Notes: generated by a model not told the origin, from the sequence alone. Shown: positions 33,121-43,573, numbered from the stretch's first letter. The stretch is DNA of 64,000 nucleotides from Candidatus Methanocrinis natronophilus (GCA_029167045.1 JARFPK010000009.1:1-64000); one strand, 5' to 3'. A program made the numbers and translations.

Positions 33121-33859
33121 ACCGACCGGTTATATAATCCTCGGTGCTCTTCTCTTTTGGTTTCTCGAAGATCTCTTTCGTCTCTCCAAACTCTACAAGC
33201 TCGCCGAGGAGGAAATAGGCAGTGAAGTCGGATACCCGAGCCGCTTGCTGCATATTATGGGTGACTATGACCTGGGTGTACGACCCCCTCAGCTCGTCCA
33301 TAAGCTCCTCGATCTTCGCCGTAGATACGGGATCGAGGGCGCTGCACGGCTCGTCAAAGAGGATGACGTCGGGCTTCATGGCCAGGGTTCTTGCGATGCA
33401 TAGCCTCTGCTGCTGCCCCCCGGAGAGCCCCATCGCAGGCTTATCGAGACGGTCGGAGACCTCCTCCCATAGGGCGGCGTCCTTGAGGCTCCCCTCGACG
33501 ATCCTGTCGACGTTCTTCACCCCGTGGATCCTGGGGCCGTAGGCTATGTTGTCGTAGATGGACATGGGGAAGGGGTTGGGCTTCTGAAATACCATACCGA
33601 TGCTCTTACGAAGCTCCACGACGTCCGTCTCCTTGTCGTAGATGTTGATGTCGTTGTATAGGACCTCGCCCTCGATCCTGACGATATCGACGAGGTCGTT
33701 CATCCGGTTTAGGCAGCGGATGAAGGTGGACTTTCCGCATCCTGAAGGGCCTATAAGAGCCGTGATCTGATTCTCCGGGATGCCGATGGATATATCTTTG
33801 AGGGCGTGGTTATCGCCGTACCACAGGTTCAGTTTCCTCGACTCTATTTTGAAAGACAT
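33113..33859 (-). CDS. pstB: Phosphate ABC transporter ATPase PstB
   Basis: 248 aa. Walker [11 protein letters not shown]-loop [12 protein letters not shown] (the KPNPFPMSI form is diagnostic of PstB), signature [10 protein letters not shown], Walker B VILFDEP followed by CSALDPVST, and switch VTHNMQQA with His-Asn as in PstB. The length is the family norm. It would hydrolyse ATP on the cytoplasmic side of PstCA. No permease gene stands on either side. Confidence 0.93.
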   Translation of the reverse strand: MSFKIESRKLNLWYGDNHALKDISIGIPENQITALIGPSGCGKSTFIRCLNRMNDLVDIVRIEGEVLYNDINIYDKETDVVELRKSIGMVFQKPNPFPMSIYDNIAYGPRIHGVKNVDRIVEGSLKDAALWEEVSDRLDKPAMGLSGGQQQRLCIARTLAMKPDVILFDEPCSALDPVSTAKIEELMDELRGSYTQVIVTHNMQQAARVSDFTAYFLLGELVEFGETKEIFEKPKEKSTEDYITGRFG

Positions 33860-33898
33860 TGTAAGACCCCTAAATAGAATTCAGCCCAAAATAGGTCG

Positions 33899-34798
33899 TC
33901 AAATTTCTCCGGGCGCCTCCCTGCCAGAGATCCCGTGAGGGAAGAACCCCTCCTCCTCCAATATCCTCTGACCCTCCGGCCCCAGGACGAAATCTATGAA
34001 CAGGGCCTGCTTCTCGCTGGTGCCGTTCCAGGTGTAAAGATATAACGGCCTCGAAAGCCTGTAGGTCCGGTCTTTCACGTTCTCTTCAGAGGGAAAGACG
34101 CCATCCAGAGCCACTGCCCGGAGATCGCCGGTCTTGGCGTATCCTACCCCCAGGTATCCTATAGCCTTATCGGACTGGACTATCAGGGTCTTTATCTCGG
34201 CGTTCTCCAAGGCGTTGACCTCGACCCCCTCCGTCTCGGCGCTGATGCTTCCCATGATCATCTCGTTGAAGGTCTCCCCGGTCCCGGATCCGGGGATTCT
34301 GGCTACGGGGAGGATCATCATATCCGCACCACCAACGTATTTCCAGTTATTGATCTCTCCGGAGTATATCTTCGAGATCTCTTCGGTGGATAGGGATCTG
34401 ACGCCGGATTCGTAGACATCTTTGCTGACGACCACTGCTATGGCATCGTAGCCTATGAGATGCTCGACGAAGAGATCCCCAAACCGCTGGATCTCAGAGT
34501 CCTTCACCTCTCGAGAGGCCATCCCGATGTCAGCGATCCCCGTAGCAGCGTCTTGAATCCCCCGTCCAGATCCGCCACTGCTCACCTGGACCCTGATCTC
34601 GTCCTGGGCCTGGTTGAAGACCTCGGCGCATCTCTCCACGGGGGGAAGGACGGTCGTAGAGCCGGTGATGACCAGGTTATCCTTCGAGCCGTCCTCCAGG
34701 CATCCGGCTGCCGCGAGGGCGAGGAATGTGACTGTGAGAAGCCGAATCCTTCTTGACTTCGCAGGTTCGTTCAAGTGATCGAAGTTCACTTTACCCAT
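33899..34798 (-). CDS. pstS: Phosphate-binding lipoprotein PstS
   Basis: 299 aa. The signal sequence ends with lipobox LAAAGC (Cys33), so the protein is lipid-anchored to the outer face. The phosphate site is built from GSTTV, SSGGSGRGI and IGMASRE and a later RIPGSGTGETF, as in other PstS. It is first of four minus-strand genes with 40 bases before pstB. The divergent region with the thermosome gene (34799-34916) has TATA-like elements for both directions. The usual partners pstC and pstA are absent from the gap. Confidence 0.92.
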   Translation of the reverse strand: MGKVNFDHLNEPAKSRRIRLLTVTFLALAAAGCLEDGSKDNLVITGSTTVLPPVERCAEVFNQAQDEIRVQVSSGGSGRGIQDAATGIADIGMASREVKDSEIQRFGDLFVEHLIGYDAIAVVVSKDVYESGVRSLSTEEISKIYSGEINNWKYVGGADMMILPVARIPGSGTGETFNEMIMGSISAETEGVEVNALENAEIKTLIVQSDKAIGYLGVGYAKTGDLRAVALDGVFPSEENVKDRTYRLSRPLYLYTWNGTSEKQALFIDFVLGPEGQRILEEEGFFPHGISGREAPGEI

Positions 34799-34916
34799 AT
34801 ATATAGCATTTTCCTATATAGTCTATATACTGCCTTCCCGAATTCGCCGGATATTGCGAAATATTTATATAGAACTTCAAACTGCTGATGACCAGAATGA
34901 CAGGGGAGGACTCGAT
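34799..34916. promoter_or_regulatory. Divergent pstS/thermosome promoter region
   Basis: For the thermosome gene, TATTTATATA at 34862-34871 lies about 46 bases before the TTG start. The inverted repeat ATATT-GCGA-AATAT at 34851-34864 overlaps the element upstream of and at the TATA box, where a repressor or the TFB contact would sit. GGGGAGGA at 34903-34910 is the ribosome binding site. For pstS, AGTATATAGACTATATAGG on the minus strand (about 34812-34830) is a possible TATA region. Confidence 0.5.
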
Positions 34917-36563
34917 TTGGCTGGCTTGACAAACGCTCCTATACTGATCCTGAGAGAAGGACATAAGCGCGAGACGGGAAAGGACGCTCAGCGGAAGAAC
35001 ATCATGGCGGCTAAAGCTGTGGTGGAGGCTGTGAAGACCACCCTCGGCCCCAAGGGGATGGACAAGATGCTGGTGGACGGGACGGGGGATATCGTCATCA
35101 CCAACGATGGGGCCACCATCCTCCGGGAGATGGACATTGAGCATCCTGTGGCTAAGATGATCGTAGAGGTCTCCCGGGCTCAGGAGGACGAAGTAGGAGA
35201 CGGGACGACGACCGCCGTCGTCATAGCCGGAGGGCTCCTCGAGAACGCCGAGGAGCTGATAGAGATCGGCGTACACCCTACGGTGATAGTCCAGGGTTAC
35301 AAGGCGGCCCAGAAGAAGGCCCAGGAGTTCCTGGAGGAGATGGGGGTGGCCGTATCAAAGGATGATCGAGAGATACTGAAGAAGGTCTCCGAGACCGCCA
35401 TGACAGGTAAGGGGATCGAGGTCTTCAAGGAGATGCTCTCAGAGATCTGCATCGACGCCGCTGCGGCGATCGAGGAGGACGGCAGGGTGGACGTCGAGGA
35501 GAGGATCGGATTCGTCAAGATCAGCGGCGGATCGGTGAAGGAGACGGCCCTCGTCCAGGGCGTCGTCCTGGACAAGGAGAGGCTAAACCCCGATATGCCA
35601 AAGAGGGTGGAAGGGGCGAAGGTCGCCCTTCTCGACGGCACCCTGGAGCTAAAGAAGCTCTCCACCGACGCCAAGATCACCATATCGAGCCCCGAGAGCC
35701 TCAGCAGCTTCCGGGAGGGAGAAGACGAGGTCCTTAAGGAGAAGGTAGACGCCATGGCCAGGATCGGGGCGAACGTCGTCTTCTGCAAGCAGGGTATAGG
35801 AGCCTATGCATCCCGGTACCTCGCCAACCACGGGATCATCGCAGCGAGGAGGGTCAGCGACGAGGATATGAAGTTTCTGGCCCTAGCCACCGGCGGTAAG
35901 ATCGTCACAGATCCCCTGGAGATGACGGAGGGGGACCTGGGGTCGGCCGAAATAGTAGCAGAGAAGAAGATCGGAAAAGAGAAGAAGATGATCTTCGTCG
36001 AGGGCTGCCAAGGAGCCAGGGCTGTTACAATCGTCATCCGGGGATCGAGCGAACAGCTACGGGATAACGTGGAGAGGGCCCTTGAGGACTCTCTTTGGTC
36101 GGTGGCGACGGTCCTGGAGTCGGAGAAGATCGTCCCCGGCGGCGGTGCTCCCGAGATCGAGACGGCGGAAAGGCTCCGCCAGTACGCCTCCACCATCACC
36201 GGTAGAGACCAGCTCGCCGTCAAGGCCTTCGCCGACGCCGTCGAGGAGATCCCCGTAAACCTGGCGGAGAACGCCGGCTTCGACCCTGTAGACGTCCTCG
36301 TCGACCTCAGGTTCAGCCACGGCTCAGGAAAGAAGGGATACGGCCTCGATATCAACACCGGAAAAGCCGCCGATATGATGGAGAGGGGGGTCGTCGAGCC
36401 GCTGAAGGTGAAGATCCAGGCGATCAAGTCCGCCACCGCCGCCGCCACCCTAGTCCTGCGGGTCGACGACGTCATCGCAGCGAAGGTCGAGGGGCTGAAG
36501 CCCAAGCCGGGCCAGAGCCCCCACGACTACACTCGAAGGCCGATGATGCCTCCCATGATGTGA
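34917..36563 (+). CDS. Thermosome subunit (group II chaperonin)
   Basis: 549 aa from the TTG at 34917, chosen because GGGGAGGA sits six bases upstream and family proteins begin near [17 protein letters not shown]-binding and hydrolysis signatures are present: [35 protein letters not shown] (catalytic Asp) and the apical and intermediate domains through [11 protein letters not shown]. The terminal tail is Met/Pro-rich (RRPMMPPMM) in place of the commoner GGM repeats. It folds proteins in a closed double ring in the cytosol and is normally heat inducible. A GC-rich hairpin lies in the 110 bases before grpE. Confidence 0.93.
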   Translation: MAGLTNAPILILREGHKRETGKDAQRKNIMAAKAVVEAVKTTLGPKGMDKMLVDGTGDIVITNDGATILREMDIEHPVAKMIVEVSRAQEDEVGDGTTTAVVIAGGLLENAEELIEIGVHPTVIVQGYKAAQKKAQEFLEEMGVAVSKDDREILKKVSETAMTGKGIEVFKEMLSEICIDAAAAIEEDGRVDVEERIGFVKISGGSVKETALVQGVVLDKERLNPDMPKRVEGAKVALLDGTLELKKLSTDAKITISSPESLSSFREGEDEVLKEKVDAMARIGANVVFCKQGIGAYASRYLANHGIIAARRVSDEDMKFLALATGGKIVTDPLEMTEGDLGSAEIVAEKKIGKEKKMIFVEGCQGARAVTIVIRGSSEQLRDNVERALEDSLWSVATVLESEKIVPGGGAPEIETAERLRQYASTITGRDQLAVKAFADAVEEIPVNLAENAGFDPVDVLVDLRFSHGSGKKGYGLDINTGKAADMMERGVVEPLKVKIQAIKSATAAATLVLRVDDVIAAKVEGLKPKPGQSPHDYTRRPMMPPMM

Positions 36564-36674
36564 GGGGGATAGAGAGGCTGGAGGGGGGCTCGGCGGGGAC
36601 CTCCGCTGCCAGCCCCCATCCTCCGAGGAGTTTTCGTCGATTATCTCATTCGCCCCTGACGTGAGGGGTGGTTT

Positions 36675-37265
36675 ATGAAGGCGAAATACAACGAGAAGAA
36701 GATTGAGGCCTCCGAGAAGGACGGAAAGGTCAGATCGGATAAGTCAGATCCTCTCAGCGAAGCCGGGAGGTTGATGGGGGAGGGGGCAGAGGAGGGGTCA
36801 TCTGATATGGATCTGCTGGACCTGGACCTCCGGGAGCTGTTAAAGGAGCTGGAAGAGGCGAGGCATGAGGCAGAGGAGACGAGGGATCTCCTCCTCCGAT
36901 GCAGGGCGGAGCTGGATAACACCCTGAAGCGGGCCGCCCGGGAGAAGGAGGCCCTCTCCTTTCGCGCCTCGGAGAGGGTGATAACGAAGCTTCTTCCCGT
37001 CCTCGACAGCCTCGATCAGGCGGCAAAGCAGGTGGAGGGGATGGAGAGGGTCAGAAGGCAGCTCCTGGACGTCCTCGGGACGGAGGGGCTCGCCCCCATC
37101 GTGGCGGTAGGGGAGAAGTTCGACCCCTACAGACACGAGGCTCTGATGATGGTGGAGTCCGACGAATGCGAAGAGGGGACTGTGACCGAGGAGGTCTTGC
37201 GGGGCTACGCCTTGAACTCCAGGGTGATCCGGTTCTCCAAGGTCCTCGTCTCCAAGAAACGGTAA
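36675..37265 (+). CDS. grpE: Nucleotide exchange factor GrpE
   Basis: 196 aa: an acidic disordered start, a long coiled coil ([20 protein letters not shown]), then the beta-wing domain with [16 protein letters not shown] and [14 protein letters not shown], close to the family pattern. It releases ADP from DnaK. The start is the ATG preceded by GAGGGGTGG. It is followed by dnaK after 34 bases and dnaJ after that, the usual grpE-dnaK-dnaJ order. The DnaK system in methanogens is regarded as a bacterial acquisition. Confidence 0.9.
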   Translation: MKAKYNEKKIEASEKDGKVRSDKSDPLSEAGRLMGEGAEEGSSDMDLLDLDLRELLKELEEARHEAEETRDLLLRCRAELDNTLKRAAREKEALSFRASERVITKLLPVLDSLDQAAKQVEGMERVRRQLLDVLGTEGLAPIVAVGEKFDPYRHEALMMVESDECEEGTVTEEVLRGYALNSRVIRFSKVLVSKKR

Positions 37266-37299
37266 ATATTCAGAGGTTCTATTTCGAGAAGGTGATAAC

Positions 37300-39156
37300 G
37301 TGTCCAAGATCATAGGCATAGACCTGGGAACGAGCAACTCAGCCGCCGCCGTCCTTATCGGCGGAAAGCCCACCATGATCCCCAGCGCCGAGGGGACGAG
37401 CATCGTCGCCGGAGGAAAGGCCTTCCCATCCTACGTCGCCTTCACCAGAGACGGCCAGAGGCTGGTGGGAGAGCCGGCCAGAAGACAGGCAGCGACAAAC
37501 CCCGACGGGACTATAACCGGTATCAAGCGCAAAATGGGCCAGGATTACAGGGTGGAGGTCTTCGGGAAGTCCTACACCCCCCAGGACGTATCCTCCTATA
37601 TCCTGCGGAAGATCAAGGACGACGCCGAGGCGTTCCTGGGGGAGAAGGTGGAGAAGGCGGTGATCACCGTCCCCGCCTACTTCAATGACAACCAGAGGCA
37701 GGCGACAAAAGACGCCGGCACCATCGCCGGCCTCGACGTGGTCCGGATCATCAACGAGCCGACGGCCGCCGCCCTAGCCTATGGGATGGACAAGGAGGGG
37801 GAGGCGACCCTCATGGTCTTCGACTTCGGCGGAGGGACCCTGGACGTCACCATCATGGAGGCGGGGGAGGGGGTCTTCGAGGTGAAGTCGACGAGCGGAG
37901 ACACCCAGCTCGGGGGCCGGGATATGGACGAGATCCTGACGAACTACGTCGTCGAGAAGTTCCGGCAGGAGTCGGGGGTCGACCTCAAGGGAGACAGGAT
38001 GGCGATGCAGAGGTTGAGAGAGGCGGTGGAGATCGCGAAGATCGAGCTATCATCCGTGCTCCAGACGACGATCAACCTCCCCTACATCACCGCAGACCAG
38101 AACGGCCCCAAGCACCTGGACGTCACCGTCACCCGGGCGAAGCTGGAGGAGCTGATAAAGGAGGTCCTGGAGAGGTGCCGCGGCCCCATGAACCAGGCGA
38201 TCCGGGACGCCAAGATCGACAAGACCAAGATCGACAAGATCGTCCTCGTAGGCGGCCCCACCCGGATGCCATCCGTGAGGAAGTTCGTCCGGGATTTCAT
38301 GGGCAAGGAGGCGGAAGGGGGCGTCGACCCCATGGAGTGCGTCGCCATCGGTGCGGCGGTCCAGGGCGGGGTCCTGGGTGGCGAGGTCAAGGATATCCTC
38401 CTCCTGGACGTCACCCCCCTCTCCCTGGGGATAGAGACCCTCGGGGGGGTAGACACCAAGCTGATCGAGAGGAACACCACCATCCCCACCAGGAAGAGCC
38501 AGATCTTCACCACCGCCGCCGACAACCAGACGACCGTCGAGATCCACATCCTCCAGGGAGAAAGGCCCATGGCCAAGGATAACACATCCCTGGGCAGGTT
38601 CAACCTCTCGGGGATACCCCCGGCGCCGAGGGGGATACCCCAGATCGAGGTCGCCTTCGACATCGACGCCAACGGCATCCTCAATGTCTCGGCAAAGGAC
38701 CTGGCCACCGGCAAAGAGCAGGCTATCACCATCTCCGCCCCCCACAAGCTCTCCCAGAACGAGATCGAGCGGAAGGTGAGGGAGGCCGAGGAGCACGCCT
38801 ACGAGGATACCAAGAGGAAAGAGGAGATCGAGGCGAAGAACCAGGCCGAGACCCTCGTCTACACCGCCGAGAAGACCCTAAAAGAGGCGGGGGAGGTCGC
38901 CACCGCCGATCAGAGGGAGAAGATCGAGAAGGCGATCGCTGAGGCGAAGGAGGCCCTCGCCGACGGGGAGATCGCCAGGATAAAGGAGAAGGCAGAGGCC
39001 CTCCAGAACGCCATCTACGAGCTCTCGACGGCGATGTATCAGCGGGCGGCCGAGGAGCAGCAGCGTGAGCAGGAGAAGCAGCAGCAGAGCTCGCAGGGTT
39101 CAGGCTCCGGCGAGACGATCGACGCCGATTATGAGGTCGTCGACGACAAGAGATAA
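37300..39156 (+). CDS. dnaK: Hsp70 chaperone DnaK
   Basis: 618 aa from a GTG. The actin-like ATPase domain shows [13 protein letters not shown] (phosphate 1), [16 protein letters not shown] (phosphate 2), [11 protein letters not shown] and [10 protein letters not shown] (adenosine). The linker [16 protein letters not shown] and substrate-binding domain with the lid ([20 protein letters not shown]) follow. It ends with a Gln-rich region and an acidic end [10 protein letters not shown], resembling the EEVD-like ends of bacterial DnaK. Works with GrpE and DnaJ encoded on either side. Confidence 0.95.
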   Translation: MSKIIGIDLGTSNSAAAVLIGGKPTMIPSAEGTSIVAGGKAFPSYVAFTRDGQRLVGEPARRQAATNPDGTITGIKRKMGQDYRVEVFGKSYTPQDVSSYILRKIKDDAEAFLGEKVEKAVITVPAYFNDNQRQATKDAGTIAGLDVVRIINEPTAAALAYGMDKEGEATLMVFDFGGGTLDVTIMEAGEGVFEVKSTSGDTQLGGRDMDEILTNYVVEKFRQESGVDLKGDRMAMQRLREAVEIAKIELSSVLQTTINLPYITADQNGPKHLDVTVTRAKLEELIKEVLERCRGPMNQAIRDAKIDKTKIDKIVLVGGPTRMPSVRKFVRDFMGKEAEGGVDPMECVAIGAAVQGGVLGGEVKDILLLDVTPLSLGIETLGGVDTKLIERNTTIPTRKSQIFTTAADNQTTVEIHILQGERPMAKDNTSLGRFNLSGIPPAPRGIPQIEVAFDIDANGILNVSAKDLATGKEQAITISAPHKLSQNEIERKVREAEEHAYEDTKRKEEIEAKNQAETLVYTAEKTLKEAGEVATADQREKIEKAIAEAKEALADGEIARIKEKAEALQNAIYELSTAMYQRAAEEQQREQEKQQQSSQGSGSGETIDADYEVVDDKR

Positions 39157-39219
39157 GCTCGATGAGGGCGGAAGGGGTTTGCAATAGATCTCAGATGGAG
39201 ATGCCGGAGAGGATAGGCG

Positions 39220-40443
39220 GTGGCTGGGAGCAAGAGAGACTACTACGAGGTCCTCGGGGTCGCAAGAGAATCGGACCCAAAGGATATCAAGAGCGCTTAC
39301 CGTAAGCTCGCCCTGAAGTTTCATCCCGATAGGTCCCAGGAGCCCGACGCCGAGGAGAGGTTCAAGGAGATCTCCGAGGCCTACGCCGTCCTCTCCGACC
39401 CCGAGAAGAGGAAGCAGTACGACCAGTTCGGCCACGCCGGGATCGACGGCCGCTACTCCCAGGAGGACCTCTTCAGGGGCGTCGACTTCGAGGACCTCCT
39501 CCGGGGCTTCGGCGGGGGGTTTGGCGGGGGCGGGTCCATCTTCGACATCTTCTTCGGAGGCGGTGGCCGGGGTGGCCGCCGGGGCCCAGGGCGGGGGCGG
39601 GACCTTCGCTACGACCTGGATATGACCCTGGAGGAGGTGGCCTCCGGCCTGGAGACCACCATCGAGGTCCCCCGGATGGAGACCTGCCCTCCTTGTAGCG
39701 GTACGGGGGCGAAGCCGGGAACCTCGCCTGTGACCTGCGACCAGTGCCGGGGCGCCGGCCAGGTGACGAGGGTCCAGAAGACCCCCTTCGGCCAGATGAT
39801 GACCTCTTCCACCTGCCCCAAATGCGGCGGGCGGGGGCAGATCGTCTCCGACCCCTGCGCCGAGTGCCGGGGGTCGGGGCGGGTCCGGAAGACGAGGACG
39901 ATCAACGTCAAGGTCCCCGCGGGGGTCGAGACCGGCCAGCACCTCCGGCTCGGGGGGCAGGGGGAGGCATCCCCCGACCCCGGCGGCGAGCCCGGCGACT
40001 TATACGTCTTCGTCAACGTCCGGCCCCACCCCCTCTTCAGGAGGGACGAGGACGACCTACTCTACGAGGCCCCTCTCTCCATCACCCAGGCGGCCCTGGG
40101 GGCGGACCTGGAGGTCCCGACCCTCGATGGTAAAAAGGCGAGGATAAAGGTCCCCTCCGGGACCCAGACCGGCTCGGTCTTCCGGCTGAAGGGGAAGGGG
40201 ATCGCACGCCTCCACGGCTTCGGGGGGACCGGGGATATGCACGTCCGGGTGAACGTCAAAACCCCCTCAAACCTCACCGGAAGGCAGAAAGAGCTCCTGG
40301 AGGAGCTGGCCGCCGAGTTCGGGGAGAAAGAGAAGGTGAAGAGGTCCGCCGAGGATGAGAAGAAGAGGGAGAAGCCCACGGAAAAGAAGGAGAAGGGCTT
40401 CCTCGGCAAGATCGTCGACGAGGTGAAGGGCGCCGTCCAGTGA
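39220..40443 (+). CDS. dnaJ: Hsp40 co-chaperone DnaJ
   Basis: 407 aa from a GTG. The J domain contains [20 protein letters not shown] and the HPD motif in FHPDRSQEP, essential for stimulating DnaK ATPase. A Gly/Phe region ([19 protein letters not shown]) is followed by four C-x2-C-x-G-x-G zinc units ([32 protein letters not shown]) and two substrate-binding domains. It ends with a Lys-rich tail ([20 protein letters not shown]). All family features are intact. Last gene of the grpE-dnaK-dnaJ operon. Confidence 0.95.
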   Translation: MAGSKRDYYEVLGVARESDPKDIKSAYRKLALKFHPDRSQEPDAEERFKEISEAYAVLSDPEKRKQYDQFGHAGIDGRYSQEDLFRGVDFEDLLRGFGGGFGGGGSIFDIFFGGGGRGGRRGPGRGRDLRYDLDMTLEEVASGLETTIEVPRMETCPPCSGTGAKPGTSPVTCDQCRGAGQVTRVQKTPFGQMMTSSTCPKCGGRGQIVSDPCAECRGSGRVRKTRTINVKVPAGVETGQHLRLGGQGEASPDPGGEPGDLYVFVNVRPHPLFRRDEDDLLYEAPLSITQAALGADLEVPTLDGKKARIKVPSGTQTGSVFRLKGKGIARLHGFGGTGDMHVRVNVKTPSNLTGRQKELLEELAAEFGEKEKVKRSAEDEKKREKPTEKKEKGFLGKIVDEVKGAVQ

Positions 40444-40533
40444 GCCGGTCGGCCCTTAAAACCTCAACAGCCCGGCAAGATATCTGAACTGACTTTTATT
40501 CATCTCCTCCGTCCTTTTAATCTCCTCCGGCCT

Positions 40534-40824
40534 TTATTCCTTGACCGCTTTCATCTTCGTATCGATGGAGATCTCCTTGTCCAGCCGGTGGTCGATCTTG
40601 ATGGTGGTGACGATCCTTCCCGCCCCCATCTCCGCCAGGACGGCGTCGGCCTTCTCCACCACCTCGAAGATCTCTCCCATCGATCCCGCCTCGACGGAGG
40701 TGGACATGGGACCGGGGACGAATTTGAGCCCCGAATCCTTCAGGACCTGGTGGACGGCCCGGACGTACCGGCTGGCGCTCGTCCCCGTCCCCATCGTTAT
40801 CATGGAAAGCTCCGCGACTATCAT
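40534..40824 (-). CDS. MTH1187-family thiamine-binding protein (DUF77)
   Basis: 96 aa with the family signatures VAELSMITMGTGTSASRYVR and FVPGPMSTSVEAGSMGEIFE. MTH1187/YkoF-like proteins have a ferredoxin-like fold and bind thiamine or related pyrimidines in the cytoplasm. A TATA-like TTTTTTATCATCC lies close to its 5' end and no promoter is shared with the neighbours. pyrF on the same strand is 51 bases upstream, so the two could be one operon. Length is the norm. Confidence 0.85.
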   Translation of the reverse strand: MIVAELSMITMGTGTSASRYVRAVHQVLKDSGLKFVPGPMSTSVEAGSMGEIFEVVEKADAVLAEMGAGRIVTTIKIDHRLDKEISIDTKMKAVKE

Positions 40825-40874
40825 GGACGATATATCCGACCGCGGATGATAAAAAAGTTTTTACTAATATGCCT

Positions 40875-41440
40875 TCAGCGGATCTCCCTCAGGATGGCGT
40901 CCGCCGAGGCCACCGGGTTCGGCGAGTCGGTGATACTCCTTCCGACGATGAGGCTGTCGGCCCCGGCCTTCAGGGCCGCCGAAGGCGATCCGCCCTGGAC
41001 TCCGATCCCCGGGGATATGATCGCCCGGTCCCCGACGATAGACCTGACGAGCCTTATCCTCTCGGGATCAGCTCCTCGGCTCCGGGGTGGCTCATCTCCG
41101 TCACGGCGAAGACGAGGGCTCCGCCCTCATGGGCGACTTCTACGCAGGCGGAGAGGCTGTCGCGTCCGACGAAGGCGTGGGCGATGATCCCTGCGGCTCC
41201 GGCCTCCAGGACCTCCTCGCAGATCAGGGTGTTGGTGCTGGGGATGTCGGCGATCTTCAGGTCGGCGATGACCGGGGCGACGGAGGCGATCTCTCCGACG
41301 ACGGAGAGCCCCGCCGCCAGGATGAGGGGGTAGCCGACCTTGATGTAGTCGACGCGATCCTTCAGGGTGGAGGCGAGATGGAGGCCCCTATCCCTCGACA
41401 GGACGTCGAGGGCGAGGATGAGGCGGGAGTTTAGGATCAT
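40875..41440 (-). pseudogene. pyrF: Orotidine 5'-phosphate decarboxylase with internal deletion and frameshift
   Basis: The first part is a normal PyrF: RLILALDVLSRDRGLHLAST, IKVGYPLIL, VIADLKIADIPSTN (the D-x-K-x2-D catalytic tetrad) and FAVTEMSHPGAEEL. The reading then stops after IPRG. In the next frame follows ERIRLVRSIVGDRAIISPGI, GVQGGSPSAALKAGADSLIV and GRSITDSPNPVASADAILRE, the normal C-terminus. In relatives about 25 residues come between SHPGA-like and ERxxxIRxIVGD (the LGxxGIVVPATRP strand); they are missing. Both the frameshift and the deletion would destroy the barrel. UMP synthesis would need another copy, salvage or an assembly error. Confidence 0.8.
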
Positions 41441-41532
41441 GGGGGTGAGGTGGGATGGAGGGGCTAATTATCTTTTCGACCTTTCGGATAATGGACTCGA
41501 ACGATCCGCCCGCCCCGTCCGGGGAATTAAGC

Positions 41533-42339
41533 TCATCCCTTCTTTCCGGTAGCCTTGAAGAAGGTGTAGCAGAAGACCCCGTCCTCCTCCGCCGTCCGGT
41601 ACAGATCGGCTACTCCCGAATCGAACTCAGCAGCCTCCATCAGGCCAGCCGCCAGGGCCGAGTCCCGGACCCCCTCGATCATGGCGGTGAAGGTCTTCCT
41701 GGTGAAGCCGTCGGCCATGGCGGGCCTCGACCCGTCGGCGTAGACCATCCGGGGGGAGACGCAGACCTCGGCAAACCCCGCCCGGACGAGGAGAGGATAA
41801 AGCTGCCGACCTATCATGGCGTTCCCTCCCGCCCGCTCCTGCAGGGTCACCTGGCAGCCGATGGCCTGCCGGGCGGCGGGGCTGTCGGGATAAAAGTACG
41901 CCGATCCGTGGTCCCCCTCGATCGCCGTGATCGTCCCCCCCGGCTTTATGAACTCCTTGAGGATCATGAGAGTCTCGACAGGCCGGGGCAGGTGCTCCAG
42001 GACGAAGCAGACGAAGAGATGGTCGAAGGAGGCTTTGCGGAAGGGGAGGCTGAAGATGTCCCCCTGGAGGACCCGGACGTTTGCGAGGCCTGCGGCCTCC
42101 GCCCTCCCCCTCGCCTCGGCGGCGGAGGGGCGGGAGATCTCGAGGGCGATGATCGTCGCCCTGGGGCTGTTTTTGGCGAGGGGGAGGGTCTGGGCCCCGA
42201 CGCCGCAGCCCGCCTCCAGGACGAGGGACCCCGGCGGGTAGGAGGTGTCGTAGTGGAGGAGGTCGACGAGGGTCGCCGCCTGGTCCTGGAGGCGGGTGCT
42301 CTCGCGGGGGTGGTAGCCGTGGACGTAGGGGTCGGCCAT
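41533..42339 (-). CDS. SAM-dependent methyltransferase
   Basis: 268 aa class I methyltransferase. Motif I is LVLEAGCGVGAQT (SAM site), motif II region ATIIALEISRPSA, motif IV FDHLFVCFVLEHLPRP and post-motif KPGGTITAIEGDHG. The N-terminus YVHGYHPRESTRLQDQAATL, before the SAM site, is common among small-molecule (ubiquinone/menaquinone-like or arsenite) methyltransferases of methanogens. The substrate cannot be named. The region behind it (42340-43108) is non-coding, so it is probably transcribed alone. Confidence 0.85.
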   Translation of the reverse strand: MADPYVHGYHPRESTRLQDQAATLVDLLHYDTSYPPGSLVLEAGCGVGAQTLPLAKNSPRATIIALEISRPSAAEARGRAEAAGLANVRVLQGDIFSLPFRKASFDHLFVCFVLEHLPRPVETLMILKEFIKPGGTITAIEGDHGSAYFYPDSPAARQAIGCQVTLQERAGGNAMIGRQLYPLLVRAGFAEVCVSPRMVYADGSRPAMADGFTRKTFTAMIEGVRDSALAAGLMEAAEFDSGVADLYRTAEEDGVFCYTFFKATGKKG

Positions 42340-43108
42340 GGACGGCTTTTCGCTGGCGGTTTATATCAGGGTTTCCGCGGAGGGTGAACCGACAGAGCTG
42401 ATGAGCGGAGGTGGTGGCAGAGCGTATTTCACCAATATGAGTGCGGATTTAGAAAATATTTTTGAACTCAACTTAAGAAGTAGCATTATAGGCTACAGCA
42501 GAATATGGAGAATAGAATATGATGTGGAGGAGGGGAGTTTAACCCCTCATAGCCTGATTGGCGCGGAGATTAAACTAGTCTGCTTAGCCGCACTGATATC
42601 GATTACTGCATTTGGAGGCCACCAGTCCAATCGGCCTGGGCCTCCACGCCAATGGCCCCCCAAATACCCAAACAATACGTAAACACTGTCGCATTGACTT
42701 CTGGAAACTTTATAGTCATAGTTACCTCCAGCTCTACGTTGAAACTGCTGACCAACACTAGTGCGACAATCACAGTGGCTAGAGACTCCACACAGCAAAC
42801 AACAAAATACTCATAACGTATAAATAATTAACGGCCAGAAAATGTGGTCTGGCTAAAATAGTTGACTACTGCCTAATTAACTTAGGCGCCGGAAATAATG
42901 CTCCTTGTGACTGATTTTAGGATCATCCTTCGGTTGCCTGCATCAACGATCCGCTCTTATAAGAATTATCTGAATAGCATAAACCATTATCAGTAATAAA
43001 TATTGACTGGCTTTAGATTTGCTCCCAATCTTTGAATATGCTTTTCATGACCACAAATCATAACCGCGGACCTTGTGGCAAAAATCGGGGGTGTTCGGAA
43101 AAACCCAT
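42340..43108. other. Long AT-rich intergenic region
   Basis: About 770 bases between the methyltransferase and the deaminase. The right part (42840-43070) is AT-rich with several TATA-like words and no open frame of substance. On the left, the minus strand carries the short frame at 42603-42791 described separately. No tRNA, riboswitch or IS end was recognised. Confidence 0.35.
42603..42791 (-). CDS. Possible small secreted protein
   Basis: 62 aa from a GTG: the first 20 residues (ESLATVIVALVLVSSFNVEL) form a hydrophobic stretch like a signal peptide, followed by EVTMTIKFPEVNATVFTYCL and a Trp-rich end. TTATTTATA on the minus strand is about 28 bases upstream of the GTG, which would give a leaderless message, common in archaea. 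No family and no ribosome binding site; support is limited to the signal-like start and the box. Confidence 0.3.
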   Translation of the reverse strand: MESLATVIVALVLVSSFNVELEVTMTIKFPEVNATVFTYCLGIWGAIGVEAQADWTGGLQMQ

Positions 43109-43573
43109 TCAATACACCCTCCTCCCCGGCCTTCTCTCCCACTCCTCCAGTACCGCCCGACACCCCTCCCGGTCCACGTTCACCACCTCCATCTCCTCGG
43201 CCTCCGCCTCGCCCCTTATCACATCGTAGATGAGGCTGTCGTCGAAACCGATCTCGGCCACGTCCTCCCGGGTCGTCCCGTAGACGAGCCGCCTGATCCT
43301 CGCCCAGAAGATGGCGGCAAAGCACATGGGGCAGGGCTGCGAGGTCGAGTAGATCTCGCAAGTCGAGAGGTCGAAGCTTCCCAGGACCGAGGAGGCTTCC
43401 CGGATCGCCAGGATCTCGGCGTGGGCGGTGGGGTCGTTACGCTTCAGGACCTCGTTATGGGCCTTGGAGATGACGGCGCCCTCCCGGACGATGACGGCGC
43501 CGAAGGGGCCGCCGTCGTCGCTCTCGATCCCGGCCCGGGCCTCCTCCAGGGCGATCATCAGGAACTCGTTCAT
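43109..43573 (-). CDS. Guanine deaminase (CDA-fold)
   Basis: 154 aa of the cytidine-deaminase fold. Zinc and proton-shuttle residues are HAE at 51-53 and PCPMC at 80-84. The context (NDPTAHAEILAIREA, YGTTREDVAEIGFDDSLIYD) is that of Bacillus GuaD-type guanine deaminases rather than tRNA adenosine deaminase. It converts guanine to xanthine and ammonia in purine salvage. The start overlaps the stop of the disulfide oxidoreductase gene by four bases, so both are in one operon even though their functions look unrelated. Confidence 0.85.
   Translation of the reverse strand: MNEFLMIALEEARAGIESDDGGPFGAVIVREGAVISKAHNEVLKRNDPTAHAEILAIREASSVLGSFDLSTCEIYSTSQPCPMCFAAIFWARIRRLVYGTTREDVAEIGFDDSLIYDVIRGEAEAEEMEVVNVDREGCRAVLEEWERRPGRRVY

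Noticed and set aside
37300-40443. Several long minus-strand open frames opposite dnaK and dnaJ
   Set aside because: They arise from the GC-rich codon bias of the genes on the plus strand; composition is Gly/Pro/Arg or Leu/Ser-rich and no domain is recognisable.
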